From CAWJKP01 sp963843465 (lineage in GTDB: Bacteria > Planctomycetota > Planctomycetia > Pirellulales > Thermoguttaceae), in assembly GCA_963843465.1 (NCBI GenBank), contig CAWJKP010000003.1, positions 620,001 to 684,000 of the forward strand: DNA of 64,000 bases. The letters run 5' to 3'. This document shows, piece after piece, positions 7,417 to 15,738 of the stretch. Position 1 is the stretch's first letter. Every line of letters begins with the position of its first letter. A program made the translations under genes and the position numbers. The notes under the pieces are model-generated. The model saw only the letters and a list, made by a program, of their open reading frames with translations, was not told the origin of the DNA and did not search any database.

Positions 7417-8367
7417 GGCCGAATCCCCCGACAACCGTTGCCAACCAGGTTACGAGATCATAGGACGCATTTAACCCTATGGTAACAACCCCCTGTGCCC
7501 TCAGTATGTCACAGGTTGCTGAATTAGCGCGGGAAAAAAGTAAATTCTCCGGGGCTATGGGCAAGATGGCCCCTCTGAAGCATCAGTCAGACCAGGGTGA
7601 CGCTCCGGCGATCGAATTCCGTAGGGTAGGACAATCTCGCCGAAGGGAGCGCCGGCCCACCAAGGGAGAGTGGTTAGTGGTCGGTGGTTAGTGGCTAGAG
7701 AAACAGGGTTCTGCCCGTTCTGACCACTAACCTGGGGCGGTGAAAGGATCGGCCTCCGTGTGGCCGTGATGGTTCCCCTTTTTGTTCGCAGGTTTGCGCG
7801 TGCTTTTCGGGCCGAAGGCCCGGTAGTTCTTCTAGCCCAGGGCAACGCCCTCGGGACAGGGGAAAATTCACACCGCTCGTCGGCCCAACGGGCCAACCTT
7901 TCGCCAGAAGAACCGTTGGCCCGTTGGGCCGGCGGGACTGGTGAACAGGTGCTATCGTCCCCAGGGCGTTGCCCTGGGCTGGAAGAACGACCGCCCCCTT
8001 GGGGCGGAAAACGGAACAAAATTCGGAACCGCAATTCCGACCCAAAGCGGCGACTTTTCACCTCCCCACCACCAATCACTAACCACCGACCACTAGCCAC
8101 TGACCACTGCTGGTGGGCCGGCGGCCGCCACGGCGGCCTGGTCCCACCCTACGAGCCTTTCCCATTGTGGTGCAGGCGTCCCGCCTGCATTCTTTGGTGC
8201 AGGCGTCCCGCCTGCATTCTTTGGTGCAGGCGTCCCGCCTGCATTCTTTGGTGCAGGCGTCCCGCCTGCATTCTTTGGTGCAGGCGTCCCGCCTGCATTC
8301 TTTGGTGCAGGGGGGACGCCTGCATTCTTCGCGGCAGGCGAGACGCCTGCACCACAAGCGATCCACC
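7417..8367. other. Repeat-rich intergenic region between regulators
   Basis: No gene is convincing in these 950 bases. It holds GTAGGGTGGGAC-type elements (7621-7662 and, inverted, 8111-8152), heptamer arrays of TGGTTAG/TGGTCGG (7674-7700) and CCACTAG/CCACTGA (8063-8107), imperfect palindromes around 7815-8000 (GGGCAACGCCCTCGGG and TTGGCCCGTTGGGCC), and the 27-bp tandem array at 8169-8355. Open frames here arise from repeats of length divisible by three. Confidence 0.7.
8169..8355. repeat. 27-bp tandem repeat array with palindromic units
   Basis: Five identical units starting GGTGCAGGCGTCCCGCCTGC (each 27 bp: 8169, 8196, 8223, 8250, 8277) are followed by one diverged unit at 8304 and a partial unit at 8331. 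Each unit contains the hairpin GCAGGCG-TCC-CGCCTGC. There are no spacers, so this is not CRISPR. Confidence 0.9.
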
Positions 8368-9844
8368 CTACGAGCAAAAGGCGCTGGAGGCGGTGTCGGC
8401 CGCGCCGGGGTCCAGGACCAAGGGCAGAGGTTTTCCCTGCTCATTGACCGGGGCGTCGTCCTCCAAGAGGCGATACAGGGTCCGCCGGTGCAGTCCCAGC
8501 AGTCGCGCGGCCGCCGCCTTGTTCCCCCGGCAGCGCTCGATCACCGCGGCGATCACCGCCCGCTCGATCTGTTTCAGGCCGCCAGCCAGCGGCACGGCGA
8601 GGGTCTCGGAAGCGGGCGGGGAAACGGCTTTGACCAACGACTGGCTGATCGCCGCCGGCCCGATCCTTTCGCCCTCGGCCAGCAGCACGGCGTGAGTCAC
8701 CACGCTTGCCAGCTCCAGGTTATTGCCCGGCCAGTCGTACTGCAGGAGGCAGGGGAAAGTCTCGTCGGCGAAGCGGCAGGGGCCGCTGTCTTTCCACCGC
8801 GCCCGCACGGCGTTGGCCGCTTGCAGGTACAACTCGGCCAGCGGGCGGATGTCCTGCGGGCGATGCCGCAGCGGCGGGACGTGGATCGGCACGACGTTCA
8901 AGTAGTAATAGAGGCTCGGGAGGAAAGCCCGTGGGGCCGTGGCGGTCTGAAGGTCGGCCGTGGTCGAGGCGATCACCCGCAGGCCAAGGGTCGCGGGCCC
9001 CCGATCTCCGCCGCGAGAGTCCGGCCCTTGCTGTAAAGCGTCCAGCAGCATGACCTGGGTCCACAGCGGCAGTTCCGCAACGTTGTGAAGGAAGAGGGTT
9101 CCTCCCCGCGCTGTCCAAAAGGGAGGAGTCGCCGAAAAGCCGCTGAGCGACCTCCGACTCGCGCAGCGCGCCGCACGCGACCCGCACGAAGGGGCCGCCG
9201 GCGCGCGGGCTTTGACGGTGAATTTGCCGCGCCAGCAATTCCTTCCCCGTATCGGGTTCGCCGTGGATCAACACGGCGGCGTCCGTCGGCGCGGATCGGC
9301 GGACCAGCTCCAGGACCTCGCGCATGGCCTTGCTGGCGGCGATCATCGGGCCGTCGGCGGAAGACCGCGCCTCGGCGGGCTGGAAAGAAGTTTCCGTCCG
9401 GGGCGACGTGGCACGGCCATCTTGGCCGTGTTTGCTCACGGGCTGGAAGCCCGTGCCACCGTCGGCCGCTCTGCGCCTCGTCTGCTGTTCCAGGGCCCGT
9501 TGGATCGACGACCGCAAGGAATCCCTCGTCACCGGCTGCCGAAGGTACTGCACCGCAGCAGGCGGCATCCGCTGCGGGACGTTATCCAGGCAATCCGCGT
9601 CCACCAGCAGCACCACGCCCAGGAACGGGTGAATGGCGGCCGCCTGCCGCACGAACTCGTAGCCCAGGCTCAGCACGTCCAGGCCCGCCACCAGCACGTG
9701 AACGCGGTTGCTTCTCAGCAGCGACAAACCTTCCTCGTCGCTGGAGGCCGACAAGACGCGCACCCGATCCTCGCCGAAGGACTCCGCGACGAGTCGGCGA
9801 AGTCCGGGCTCGCGGTGAATCACAAGGACCTGCGGCCTCTCCAT
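8368..9844 (-). CDS. Second NtrC-like regulator, frameshifted
   Basis: N-terminal receiver-like domain (VLVIHREPGLRR; the usual acidic pair is missing and VAGLDVLS stands at the phosphorylation site), then AAA Walker A GEPDTGKELLA, and after a frame change LPLWTQVMLLDALQ, IASTTADLQ, YDWPGNNLELAS and a Fis HTH (NKAAAARLLGLHRRTLYR). The frames join if CG is restored at 9107-9111 (AGCGCGG to AGCGCGCGG). The GAFTGA loop is absent. The linker near residue 130 (TGFQPVSKHGQDGRAT) is an in-frame copy of an interspersed repeat. It is probably a non-sigma54, possibly phosphorylation-independent, relative of the 6035-7416 regulator. Confidence 0.72.
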
Positions 9845-10081
9845 CGTAGCACCTCCGTGATCGCAATTTCATGTCAGCCGTGACGGGCGGAATTATAGCA
9901 GCTCCCGCCTGGTTTTCCAGGGCAGGAATCGCTCGGTCAGGCCTCTTTGCGGCCTCTGCGCGACGCCTTGTCGCAGGTCTTTGTCTCACCTGTGACCCAG
10001 CGGCGCGCAGCGCGAAAATCGCCGCGGCGGCTCGCTCTTGGGCGCTCCTGGCGAGCTTGCGTGAACTAGGTTTTAGGTGAG

Positions 10082-10164
10082 GTAGGGTGGGTCGAGCGCA
10101 GCGAGCCCCACCACAAGAACATGCCCGAAGAATGGTGGGGCTCGCTGCGCTCGACCCACCCTAC
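10082..10164. repeat. Inverted repeat GTAGGGTGGGTCGAGCGC
   Basis: GTAGGGTGGGTCGAGCGCAG (10082) and its near-perfect complement ending at 10164 flank about 20 bases. It is a variant of the GTAGGGTGGGAC family, lying between the divergent regulator genes. Confidence 0.75.
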
Positions 10165-10207
10165 ACGACTTCCAGACCTTCAACGCACTTTCGCAGCGAG
10201 ATGGGCG

Positions 10208-10531
10208 ATGACACACGGCGTAGCACAAGTCGACGAGCGGGACCCGCGGCAGATGCACTCGCAACCGCGGGAAGCGGACCGGCGGCAAGCCGGCTATCAG
10301 GGGCAAGAGGCCGGGAAGCTGCACCTGCTCGTGCAGGTCGTCTCGCACGATTTGCGAAGGCCCTTGCAATCGGTCGCGGACTCCTGCCGTTCGCTGTTGG
10401 AGCGGTATCCCGATGCTCTCGATCCGAAGACCACCTCCCTGGTCGAGGATGCCCTGGAAGCCGTGGCGAACATGCAGTGCCTGCTCAAGGGCCTGCTGGA
10501 AAACGAGGAACTTGAGACCAAAGGCCCGTAA
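10208..10531 (+). CDS. Orphan histidine kinase dimerisation-domain protein
   Basis: A roughly 107-residue protein consisting almost only of a HisKA (DHp) helix pair: H-box VVSHDLRRPLQSVADSC near residue 45, then a second helix (LVEDALEAVANMQCLLKGLL). No HATPase domain follows before the stop. It could be a phosphotransfer or dimer-partner module for the receivers downstream, or a truncated kinase. The ATG at 10208 is tentative; ATG at 10253 is also possible and would keep the domain intact. Confidence 0.55.
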   Translation: MTHGVAQVDERDPRQMHSQPREADRRQAGYQGQEAGKLHLLVQVVSHDLRRPLQSVADSCRSLLERYPDALDPKTTSLVEDALEAVANMQCLLKGLLENEELETKGP

Positions 10532-10550
10532 AAGACGGCAGGACACGAAC

Positions 10551-10635
10551 TGTAGGGAACGCCCTCCGTGGCGCTCCCCACGGCGTTACGCGTTGCCATC
10601 AAGTCAACGGAACGCCACGGAGGGCGTTCGCTACA
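10551..10635. repeat. Inverted repeat TGTAGGGAACGCCCTCCG
   Basis: TGTAGGGAACGCCCTCCGTG at 10551 is mirrored by CGGAACGCCACGGAGGGCG ending near 10635. A second copy of the same element lies at 14902-14988 upstream of the protease gene, making it a third interspersed palindrome family in the window. Confidence 0.8.
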
Positions 10636-10678
10636 GCCGATCCTGCGGGGATCACCTAAAACGACAGGTTTTGCCAAC

Positions 10679-11104
10679 ATGAGCCTCAAGGGCCACAAGC
10701 AGACCATTGCGGCGATCCTGATCGTCGAGCGCGACCCCCACGTCAGAGACCTGCTGATGCAGGCGATCGAGGACGCGGGGTACGACTTTGCCGCGGTGGA
10801 CTCGGTGTCCAGCGCGGTGGCCCTGTGCAAGGAGGAGGTCCTCGACCTGGCGCTGGTCGACATTTCCCCGCCGGGGATCGACGGCAAGGAGGCCGCCGGA
10901 CAGCTCCGCCGCAACCCGGCCTTCGCCGCGCTGCCGATCATCGCCATCACGGCATCGATCACCGCGGAGGAGAAGAAGGCGCTGGGCCAGCGCGGCGTCG
11001 CCGCGATGGAAACCAGGCCGATCGACGGATTGCGCCTGCGACGAACGATCGAGACGCTTTTGCGTGAAAGGGTCCGCCGTGGCGAAGGTTCTCGTTGTCG
11101 ATGA
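10679..11104 (+). CDS. Single-domain response regulator
   Basis: A 141-residue stand-alone receiver: start MSLKGHKQTIAAILIVERDP, phosphoacceptor aspartate in LALVDISPPGIDG, Thr/Ala in IIAITAS. The conserved lysine of the KP motif is replaced (METRPID), which may weaken or change switching. Its end overlaps the start of the diguanylate cyclase gene by 26 bases, so the two are one operon. It may receive phosphate through the DHp protein upstream; this is inference. Confidence 0.75.
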   Translation: MSLKGHKQTIAAILIVERDPHVRDLLMQAIEDAGYDFAAVDSVSSAVALCKEEVLDLALVDISPPGIDGKEAAGQLRRNPAFAALPIIAITASITAEEKKALGQRGVAAMETRPIDGLRLRRTIETLLRERVRRGEGSRCR

Positions 11105-11987
11105 TTTACCGGCCACCGTCAGGCTGCTGGCCGCCGACCTGGAGCAGCAGGGGCACGAGGTTTCGGTGGCTTGCGACGGTTGCGAGGCGCTGGCGATGGC
11201 GGCGGCCGATCGCCCCGACGTGATCCTGCTGGACATCATGCTGCCGGGAATGGACGGCATCGAGGTTTGCCGGCGTTTGAAGGCCGATGACGACCTGCGG
11301 ATGGTGCCGGTCATTTTCGTCACGGCGAAACACCTGGAAGCCGACGTGGTGGACGGGCTGGACGCGGGCGCGGACGATTACGTCGTCAAGCCGTTCAGCA
11401 GCCACGTCTTGGCCGCCCGCATCCGCGCCGCGCTGCGAATCAAGCGTTTGGAAGACCTGTTGGTGGAACAGGCGCATATCGATCCGCTGACCGGATTGTG
11501 GAACCGCCGGGCACTGAAGGAGCGTCTGGAGCAGGAGTGGGCCCAGGTCCAACGGCACGGCCGCCGGCTGGCCTTGGTGATGGTCGATGTCGACCATTTC
11601 AAGGACGTGAACGACGCCTACGGCCATTTTGTCGGGGACAGGCTGCTCCAGGAAATCAGCCGGACGATTGCCGGCCAGTGCCGCAAGAGCGACTTGCCGG
11701 CTCGTTACGGGGGGGAGGAGTTTGCGATCATCGCCCCCGACGAGACGGCCCACGGCGCGGTTCACCTGGCGGAGCGCTGTCGGCGGAAGATCGAGACGAT
11801 CCGTCTCCCCCTGTTCGCCGAGCCGCTCATGGCCACGGCCAGTTTCGGGGTGGCCGATGCCTGCGGCTTGCCTTCTTTAGAAGCGTTGTTGGGGCGGGCG
11901 GATGCGGCCCTCTATGCCGCCAAGCGAGCCGGACGGAACACGGTCCGCTGGTCCAGCCCGCCGGCGACCGCGGAGGCGGCGAGCTAG
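11079..11987 (+). CDS. PleD-like receiver-GGDEF diguanylate cyclase
   Basis: A 302-residue protein. Residues 1-120 are a canonical receiver (VLVVDDLP, VILLDIMLPGMDG, VKPFSS); residues 135-295 are a GGDEF domain with DPLTGLWNRRAL, DVDHFKDVNDAYGH and active-site GGEEF. It should make cyclic di-GMP when phosphorylated. No RxxD product-inhibition site is obvious at the usual spot before the active site. GTG at 11079 has GAAAGGG about 8 bases upstream and overlaps the preceding receiver gene. It links this regulatory block to the sessile/planktonic switch, which would suit a neighbouring buoyancy operon. Confidence 0.9.
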   Translation: MAKVLVVDDLPATVRLLAADLEQQGHEVSVACDGCEALAMAAADRPDVILLDIMLPGMDGIEVCRRLKADDDLRMVPVIFVTAKHLEADVVDGLDAGADDYVVKPFSSHVLAARIRAALRIKRLEDLLVEQAHIDPLTGLWNRRALKERLEQEWAQVQRHGRRLALVMVDVDHFKDVNDAYGHFVGDRLLQEISRTIAGQCRKSDLPARYGGEEFAIIAPDETAHGAVHLAERCRRKIETIRLPLFAEPLMATASFGVADACGLPSLEALLGRADAALYAAKRAGRNTVRWSSPPATAEAAS

Positions 11988-12047
11988 GATTGATTGCTAA
12001 CCCGGATTATCCACGGCCCTGACGATCGCCGCGCGGAGTGCGCGATC

Positions 12048-12109
12048 GTAACCCGAAGCGTAAGCGAGGCCAACTCCTTATAGCCGCCCTCGCTTACGCT
12101 TCGGGTTAC
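12048..12109. repeat. Inverted repeat GTAACCCGAAGCGTAAGCG
   Basis: 22-bp perfect arms starting GTAACCCGAAGCGTAAGCG (12048-12069) and mirrored at 12088-12109. Same family as 812-875 and 18195-18251. It follows the diguanylate cyclase gene and may serve as its terminator. Confidence 0.85.
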
Positions 12110-12313
12110 AATGGGACCGTGAGAAATCCGGGCTAATCCGTCCGCGATTTCCCCCGGATTGGCAATCCGTCCTACGGGCGAACAACCCGATCTGGCATGA
12201 ATGCGGGATCTCCCGGTAGCATGCTCGGACTTTCCCTGATATTCGCCCTCGGGGAAAATCGCTATAATGTGCCCCGAACGTCCATATTCACTCCGCAGGA
12301 TGAGGAAGAGACG

Positions 12314-12895
12314 ATGTTACACCAACTGCCGCCGCTGCCTTTTGACCGAAGCGCCCTGTCGCCGCACCTTTCCCCGGAAACCATCGACTATCACTACGGC
12401 AAGCACCACGCCGCCTATGTGAACAACCTCAACAAGTTGATCCCGGGAACGGAGTTCGAGAACCTGCCGCTGGAAGAGATCGTGAAGCGGTCGTCGGGCG
12501 GGATCTTCAACAACGCGGCGCAGATCTGGAACCACACCTTCTATTGGAACTGCCTCTCGCCCCAGGGTGGCGGCGAGCCCAGCGGCGCCGTGGCCGAGGC
12601 GATCCAGCGGAGCTTCGCCTCGCTGGCCGCGTTCAAGGAGAAGTTCAGCGGCGCGGCAACGACCCTTTTCGGCTCCGGCTGGGCCTGGCTGGTCAAAGAC
12701 CGCGACGGCAAGCTTTCGATCGAAGGCTTGAGCAATGCCGGGACACCGCTGGTGAGCGGCCGCACGCCCCTGCTGACCTGCGATGTCTGGGAGCACGCCT
12801 ACTACATCGACTATCGCAATGCGCGGCCGGCCTACGTCGAGGCCTTCTGGAAGCTGGTCAACTGGAACTTCGTGGCCCAGCAGATGCGCATCTGA
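12314..12895 (+). CDS. sodB: Iron superoxide dismutase
   Basis: A 193-residue Fe/Mn SOD converting superoxide to peroxide and oxygen in the cytoplasm. Metal ligands are visible: His27 (YHYGKHH), His in NHTFYW, Asp and His in DVWEHAYYIDY. NNAAQIWNHTFYWNCLSP is the Fe-type signature, with the active-site glutamine supplied from this helix. ATG at 12314 has GAGGAAGAG upstream. The length matches the family. Monocistronic between palindromic repeats. Confidence 0.96.
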   Translation: MLHQLPPLPFDRSALSPHLSPETIDYHYGKHHAAYVNNLNKLIPGTEFENLPLEEIVKRSSGGIFNNAAQIWNHTFYWNCLSPQGGGEPSGAVAEAIQRSFASLAAFKEKFSGAATTLFGSGWAWLVKDRDGKLSIEGLSNAGTPLVSGRTPLLTCDVWEHAYYIDYRNARPAYVEAFWKLVNWNFVAQQMRI

Positions 12896-13267
12896 GGGTG
12901 GGGAAGAGGTCTTGGGGCTTTGGTCTTGGGTCTTGGGTTCGACGATAAGAACAGGCACCAAGACCTAAGACCAGAATCGTTATCCAGTTGACTCAAGTGA
13001 TCGGTAAGTCCACGTCGCGTAGCGACGATGTGACGGTAGCCGTGGGTTTTAACCCACGGAACGTATGTCCCCACACCTTCCGTTCGTCGCGTAGCGACGA
13101 TTGAAATGGCCGGGTTGCCCGATGACAGGCGGCTCGTCTTCAACCGTCGCTACGCGACGGGGGGGCAATATCACGGGATCCGACCCGTGGGTTAAAACCC
13201 ACGGCTACCATCATCACGTCGCTACGCGACGAACTTGAGTCAAGGCCCAAGAGTCAAGGCCCAAGAC
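12896..13267. repeat. Long inverted repeat with flanking heptamer arrays
   Basis: This non-coding gap contains a long inverted repeat (about 13013-13231): CGTCGCGTAGCGACG and GTAGCCGTGGGTTTTAACCC are mirrored 150 bases later. Heptamer arrays flank it on both sides: GGTCTTG units at 12908-12945 and GAGTCAA/GGCCCAA units at 13238-13270. No gene is seen. Confidence 0.8.
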
Positions 13268-14818
13268 CTAATGAGCGGTTGGCGGCCGCATCATTTTCCG
13301 CCAATCGCGAGGGATCAGCGAAATGGGATGGATGTAGGACATGCGGCCGACCACTTCGGGGGCGACGTTCTGCGACGTGGGAATGCCGATCAGCCGCCAG
13401 GAGGCGTCCACCGCGGCTCCGCCGGAACTGCCCGGTCCGATGCTCGCGTCGGCCTTCATCAGCAGTCCCGCCTCGGTCTTCTCGAAGCCGCTGATCACGC
13501 CGCGGGTGAGGGTCAGGCTGCCGCGGCCGATGGTGCTGCCGATCTCGGGAAAGCCCAGGGTTGTCACGGGGTCGCCGATCTCCATCTTCGCCGGATCGCC
13601 CAGGGGGATCGCGGGAAAACGGTAGTCCTTGGGCAGCGGCTGGTGGTAATAGCCGCCGGTGATGCGGACCAGGGCCAGGTCGGTCGTCTTGTCGAAGGCC
13701 ACGACCTTGCCCCGGAAGAGCTCCCGCGGCGGTTCCTTGAGGTCCAGGGTTACGGCGATCACGACCGGGTCTTGGGAGGCGGCGCTGTCGGCAGCCTCCT
13801 CGATCACGTGATAGTTGGTCAGCACCAACCCGTCTTCGGAGACCAGCGTGCCGGAGGCCCCGCCCGTCTCCGTGGAGACGTCCACCGTGGCGTAGATCGC
13901 CCGCTTGCGTCTATCGGTAGCTGGCGGCATCTGGGGCACCACCAACAGCGGTGGGGGCGGATCGGGCGAGAGCGAGGCATAGATCGTGAACTCCACCATG
14001 CCATAATCCACCGGGTTCACGACGTTGACGTACCACCGGCCCGGCCGAAGCGGCTTGGGCGAGTGGGCATCGATCACCAGGCTTTCGCGGCAGAGCTCGC
14101 TGATGGCCGTATCGTCGGCGGTGTCGTTGCCGACGATCAGCGCGCCCTGCCGGGCCAGCAGATCGAGGTTGCCGCTGACCTCGTCGAGATCCAATCGCAG
14201 GACCTTGGCGTCGGCCGGCACGTCGACGGCGAAGGTCCGCAGACTGCCCTCTTCCGCGCGGACCCGCCCGGAGAACTTCTCCCCCGGCTTGAGCACCTGG
14301 TCGACCTTCGCCCGCTGGAAAGAGACCGTCAGGGTGAAAGGCACCGACTTGACCGGCGACTTGTGGATCACCGGCGGCATCGCGCCCGTGTAAGCCACGG
14401 CGATGGTGAAGATCCCCGTCTCCAACGCGGGGTTGCTCTGCCGCGAGACGAGAAGCTTGGGACGGAAAGAATCGGAATAGGAGCGATACTCCGCGTCCGC
14501 GATCGCCTCCAGCGACTCGCCTTTGCGGGCGAGAATATCGAGGACCAGCGGGCTGCGGGTCACACAGACCGTCATCAGCACGGCGTCGGCCGGCACGTCG
14601 ACCTGGAAGCGGGTCATGGCGCCGTGCTCCACGTCGATCGCCGCCTCCGTCGGCGTCGCCTCCTTGATCTTCAGCGGTGCCGGCGGTCCCGGGACCTTCA
14701 GCGGCGGCGGTTCGGCCCCCAGAAGCGAGGCGCTAGCGGCCAGCCATCCGACCAGCAGCACGATCGGCCGGAGGTTGCGTTTTTGCGGGTCAACAAAGCG
14801 GTGGAGGACGGATGGCAT
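13268..14818 (-). CDS. Secreted trypsin-like serine protease
   Basis: A 516-residue exported protein. A signal peptide (basic start, then IVLLVGWLAASASLLGA) is followed by two beta-rich pre-peptidase-like domains (residues 55-300) and a DegP-like trypsin domain near the C-terminus with the catalytic His in VLTNYHVIEE, Asp in KTTDLALVRI and Ser in IGPGSSGGAA. No PDZ domain is present. ATG at 14818 begins just before the signal peptide; the longer reading enters palindromic repeat DNA. Likely acts in the periplasm or on the cell surface. Substrate unknown. Confidence 0.85.
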   Translation of the reverse strand: MPSVLHRFVDPQKRNLRPIVLLVGWLAASASLLGAEPPPLKVPGPPAPLKIKEATPTEAAIDVEHGAMTRFQVDVPADAVLMTVCVTRSPLVLDILARKGESLEAIADAEYRSYSDSFRPKLLVSRQSNPALETGIFTIAVAYTGAMPPVIHKSPVKSVPFTLTVSFQRAKVDQVLKPGEKFSGRVRAEEGSLRTFAVDVPADAKVLRLDLDEVSGNLDLLARQGALIVGNDTADDTAISELCRESLVIDAHSPKPLRPGRWYVNVVNPVDYGMVEFTIYASLSPDPPPPLLVVPQMPPATDRRKRAIYATVDVSTETGGASGTLVSEDGLVLTNYHVIEEAADSAASQDPVVIAVTLDLKEPPRELFRGKVVAFDKTTDLALVRITGGYYHQPLPKDYRFPAIPLGDPAKMEIGDPVTTLGFPEIGSTIGRGSLTLTRGVISGFEKTEAGLLMKADASIGPGSSGGAAVDASWRLIGIPTSQNVAPEVVGRMSYIHPISLIPRDWRKMMRPPTAH

Positions 14819-14901
14819 CGGCAAAGACCTCGGGCTGGACTGAACGAACCGTGGCGAAAGCCTATTATCGCCGGAGGAGACGGCAAAGTACAACTTCCGC
14901 C

Positions 14902-15034
14902 TGTAGGGAACGCCCTCCGTGGCGTTCCGCGAACTGGCAATAACCCTGTTCCGCGGGCTGCGGAACGCCACGGAGGGCGTTCCCTACAGAGGGAGTAGGG
15001 TGGGACAAGCTCGCGTAAGCGACGCCGGCCCACC
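14902..15034. repeat. TGTAGGGAACG palindrome plus GTAGGGTGGGAC element
   Basis: 14902-14988 is the second copy of the TGTAGGGAACGCCCTCC inverted repeat; it is followed directly by a GTAGGGTGGGACAAGCTCGC element at 14995-15034. Two unrelated repeat families lie side by side in the divergent region between the protease and the toxin-antitoxin genes. Confidence 0.8.
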
Positions 15035-15121
15035 ATTTCTACCCTCCGTGGGGATATCCCACTTGCCCACTATCCCACTTCGTGCTAAGATTATCATGGC
15101 AACGACACCAGGATTCCTGCA

Positions 15122-15391
15122 ATGACCATCAAGACCGCGGATAGTAAGGGACGCATTGCCCTAGGCAAGACTTTCGCCAACAGCACGGTGCTGATTGAGC
15201 GGGTCAGTTCTAATGAGTACCGGGTGATTAAGGCCCGGGTCATCCCTGAGGATGAAGCATGGCTATGGGAGAACGACAAGGCCCTGGGCATGGTGATGCG
15301 CGGCCTTCGGCAGGCCCAGGAGCACCAGTTCGTGGAGACTCCGCCCGACCTGGATCTGGATGACAAGCTGGCCAGCGGACTTGACGACTGA
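15122..15391 (+). CDS. Putative antitoxin of a RelE-type module
   Basis: An 89-residue protein with an AbrB-like N-terminal strand pattern (DSKGRIALGKTFANSTVLIE) and an acidic C-terminus (TPPDLDLDDKLASGLDD), as expected for an antitoxin that binds DNA with one end and toxin with the other. Its stop overlaps the toxin start (TGATG). The family is judged from pattern and context, not from a full match. Confidence 0.65.
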   Translation: MTIKTADSKGRIALGKTFANSTVLIERVSSNEYRVIKARVIPEDEAWLWENDKALGMVMRGLRQAQEHQFVETPPDLDLDDKLASGLDD

Positions 15392-15738
15392 TGTTCACGC
15401 TGAAGTGGAGCGAAGAGGCTGACCAACAGTACCGCCAATTGAAAGACCTGGCAGAGAAGAGCCTTCAGGCGAGAGAGGCTCAAAAGGAAACCAAGAGTTC
15501 CAAAGCCGAGGGCCTGTTCAAACAGGTTCACAAAGCTCTGAAGCTACTACGAGAAAACCCACGCCACCAGGGCCTTCAAACGCACGTGTATCGTTCGATC
15601 AGGCATCCGTTCGACAAAAAGGGCAAGGTCTTTGAGGCCTATGCCCAGAACCAGACCCCAGGGGCCTACCGTATTTTCTGGTGCTATGGTCCCGGGAAGC
15701 GGGAAATCACCCTTATCGCGATTACGCCTCACCCTTAG
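15391..15738 (+). CDS. Putative RelE/ParE-like toxin
   Basis: A 115-residue basic protein (MFTLKWSEEADQQYRQLKD) with a C-terminal strand pair (AYRIFWCYGPGKREITLIAI) typical of the RelE/ParE fold; these toxins cleave ribosome-bound mRNA or inhibit gyrase. It is coupled to the upstream antitoxin. The last 17 bases overlap the 3' end of the convergent oxidoreductase gene. Confidence 0.7.
   Translation: MFTLKWSEEADQQYRQLKDLAEKSLQAREAQKETKSSKAEGLFKQVHKALKLLRENPRHQGLQTHVYRSIRHPFDKKGKVFEAYAQNQTPGAYRIFWCYGPGKREITLIAITPHP

Noticed and set aside
8169..8355. Possible CRISPR array
   Set aside because: Units are directly adjacent with no unique spacers and no cas genes nearby.
8113..9036. 307-residue plus-strand frame over the 27-bp array
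   Set aside because: Kept open by the 27-bp repeat and by antisense to the NtrC-like gene.
6035..9844. Calling the two NtrC-like proteins sigma54 activators
   Set aside because: The GAFTGA loop is missing in both, so sigma54 dependence cannot be supported.
13235..14998. 587-residue plus-strand frame over the protease gene
   Set aside because: Mirror of the protease gene; no recognisable domain, and it runs into palindromic repeats at both ends.
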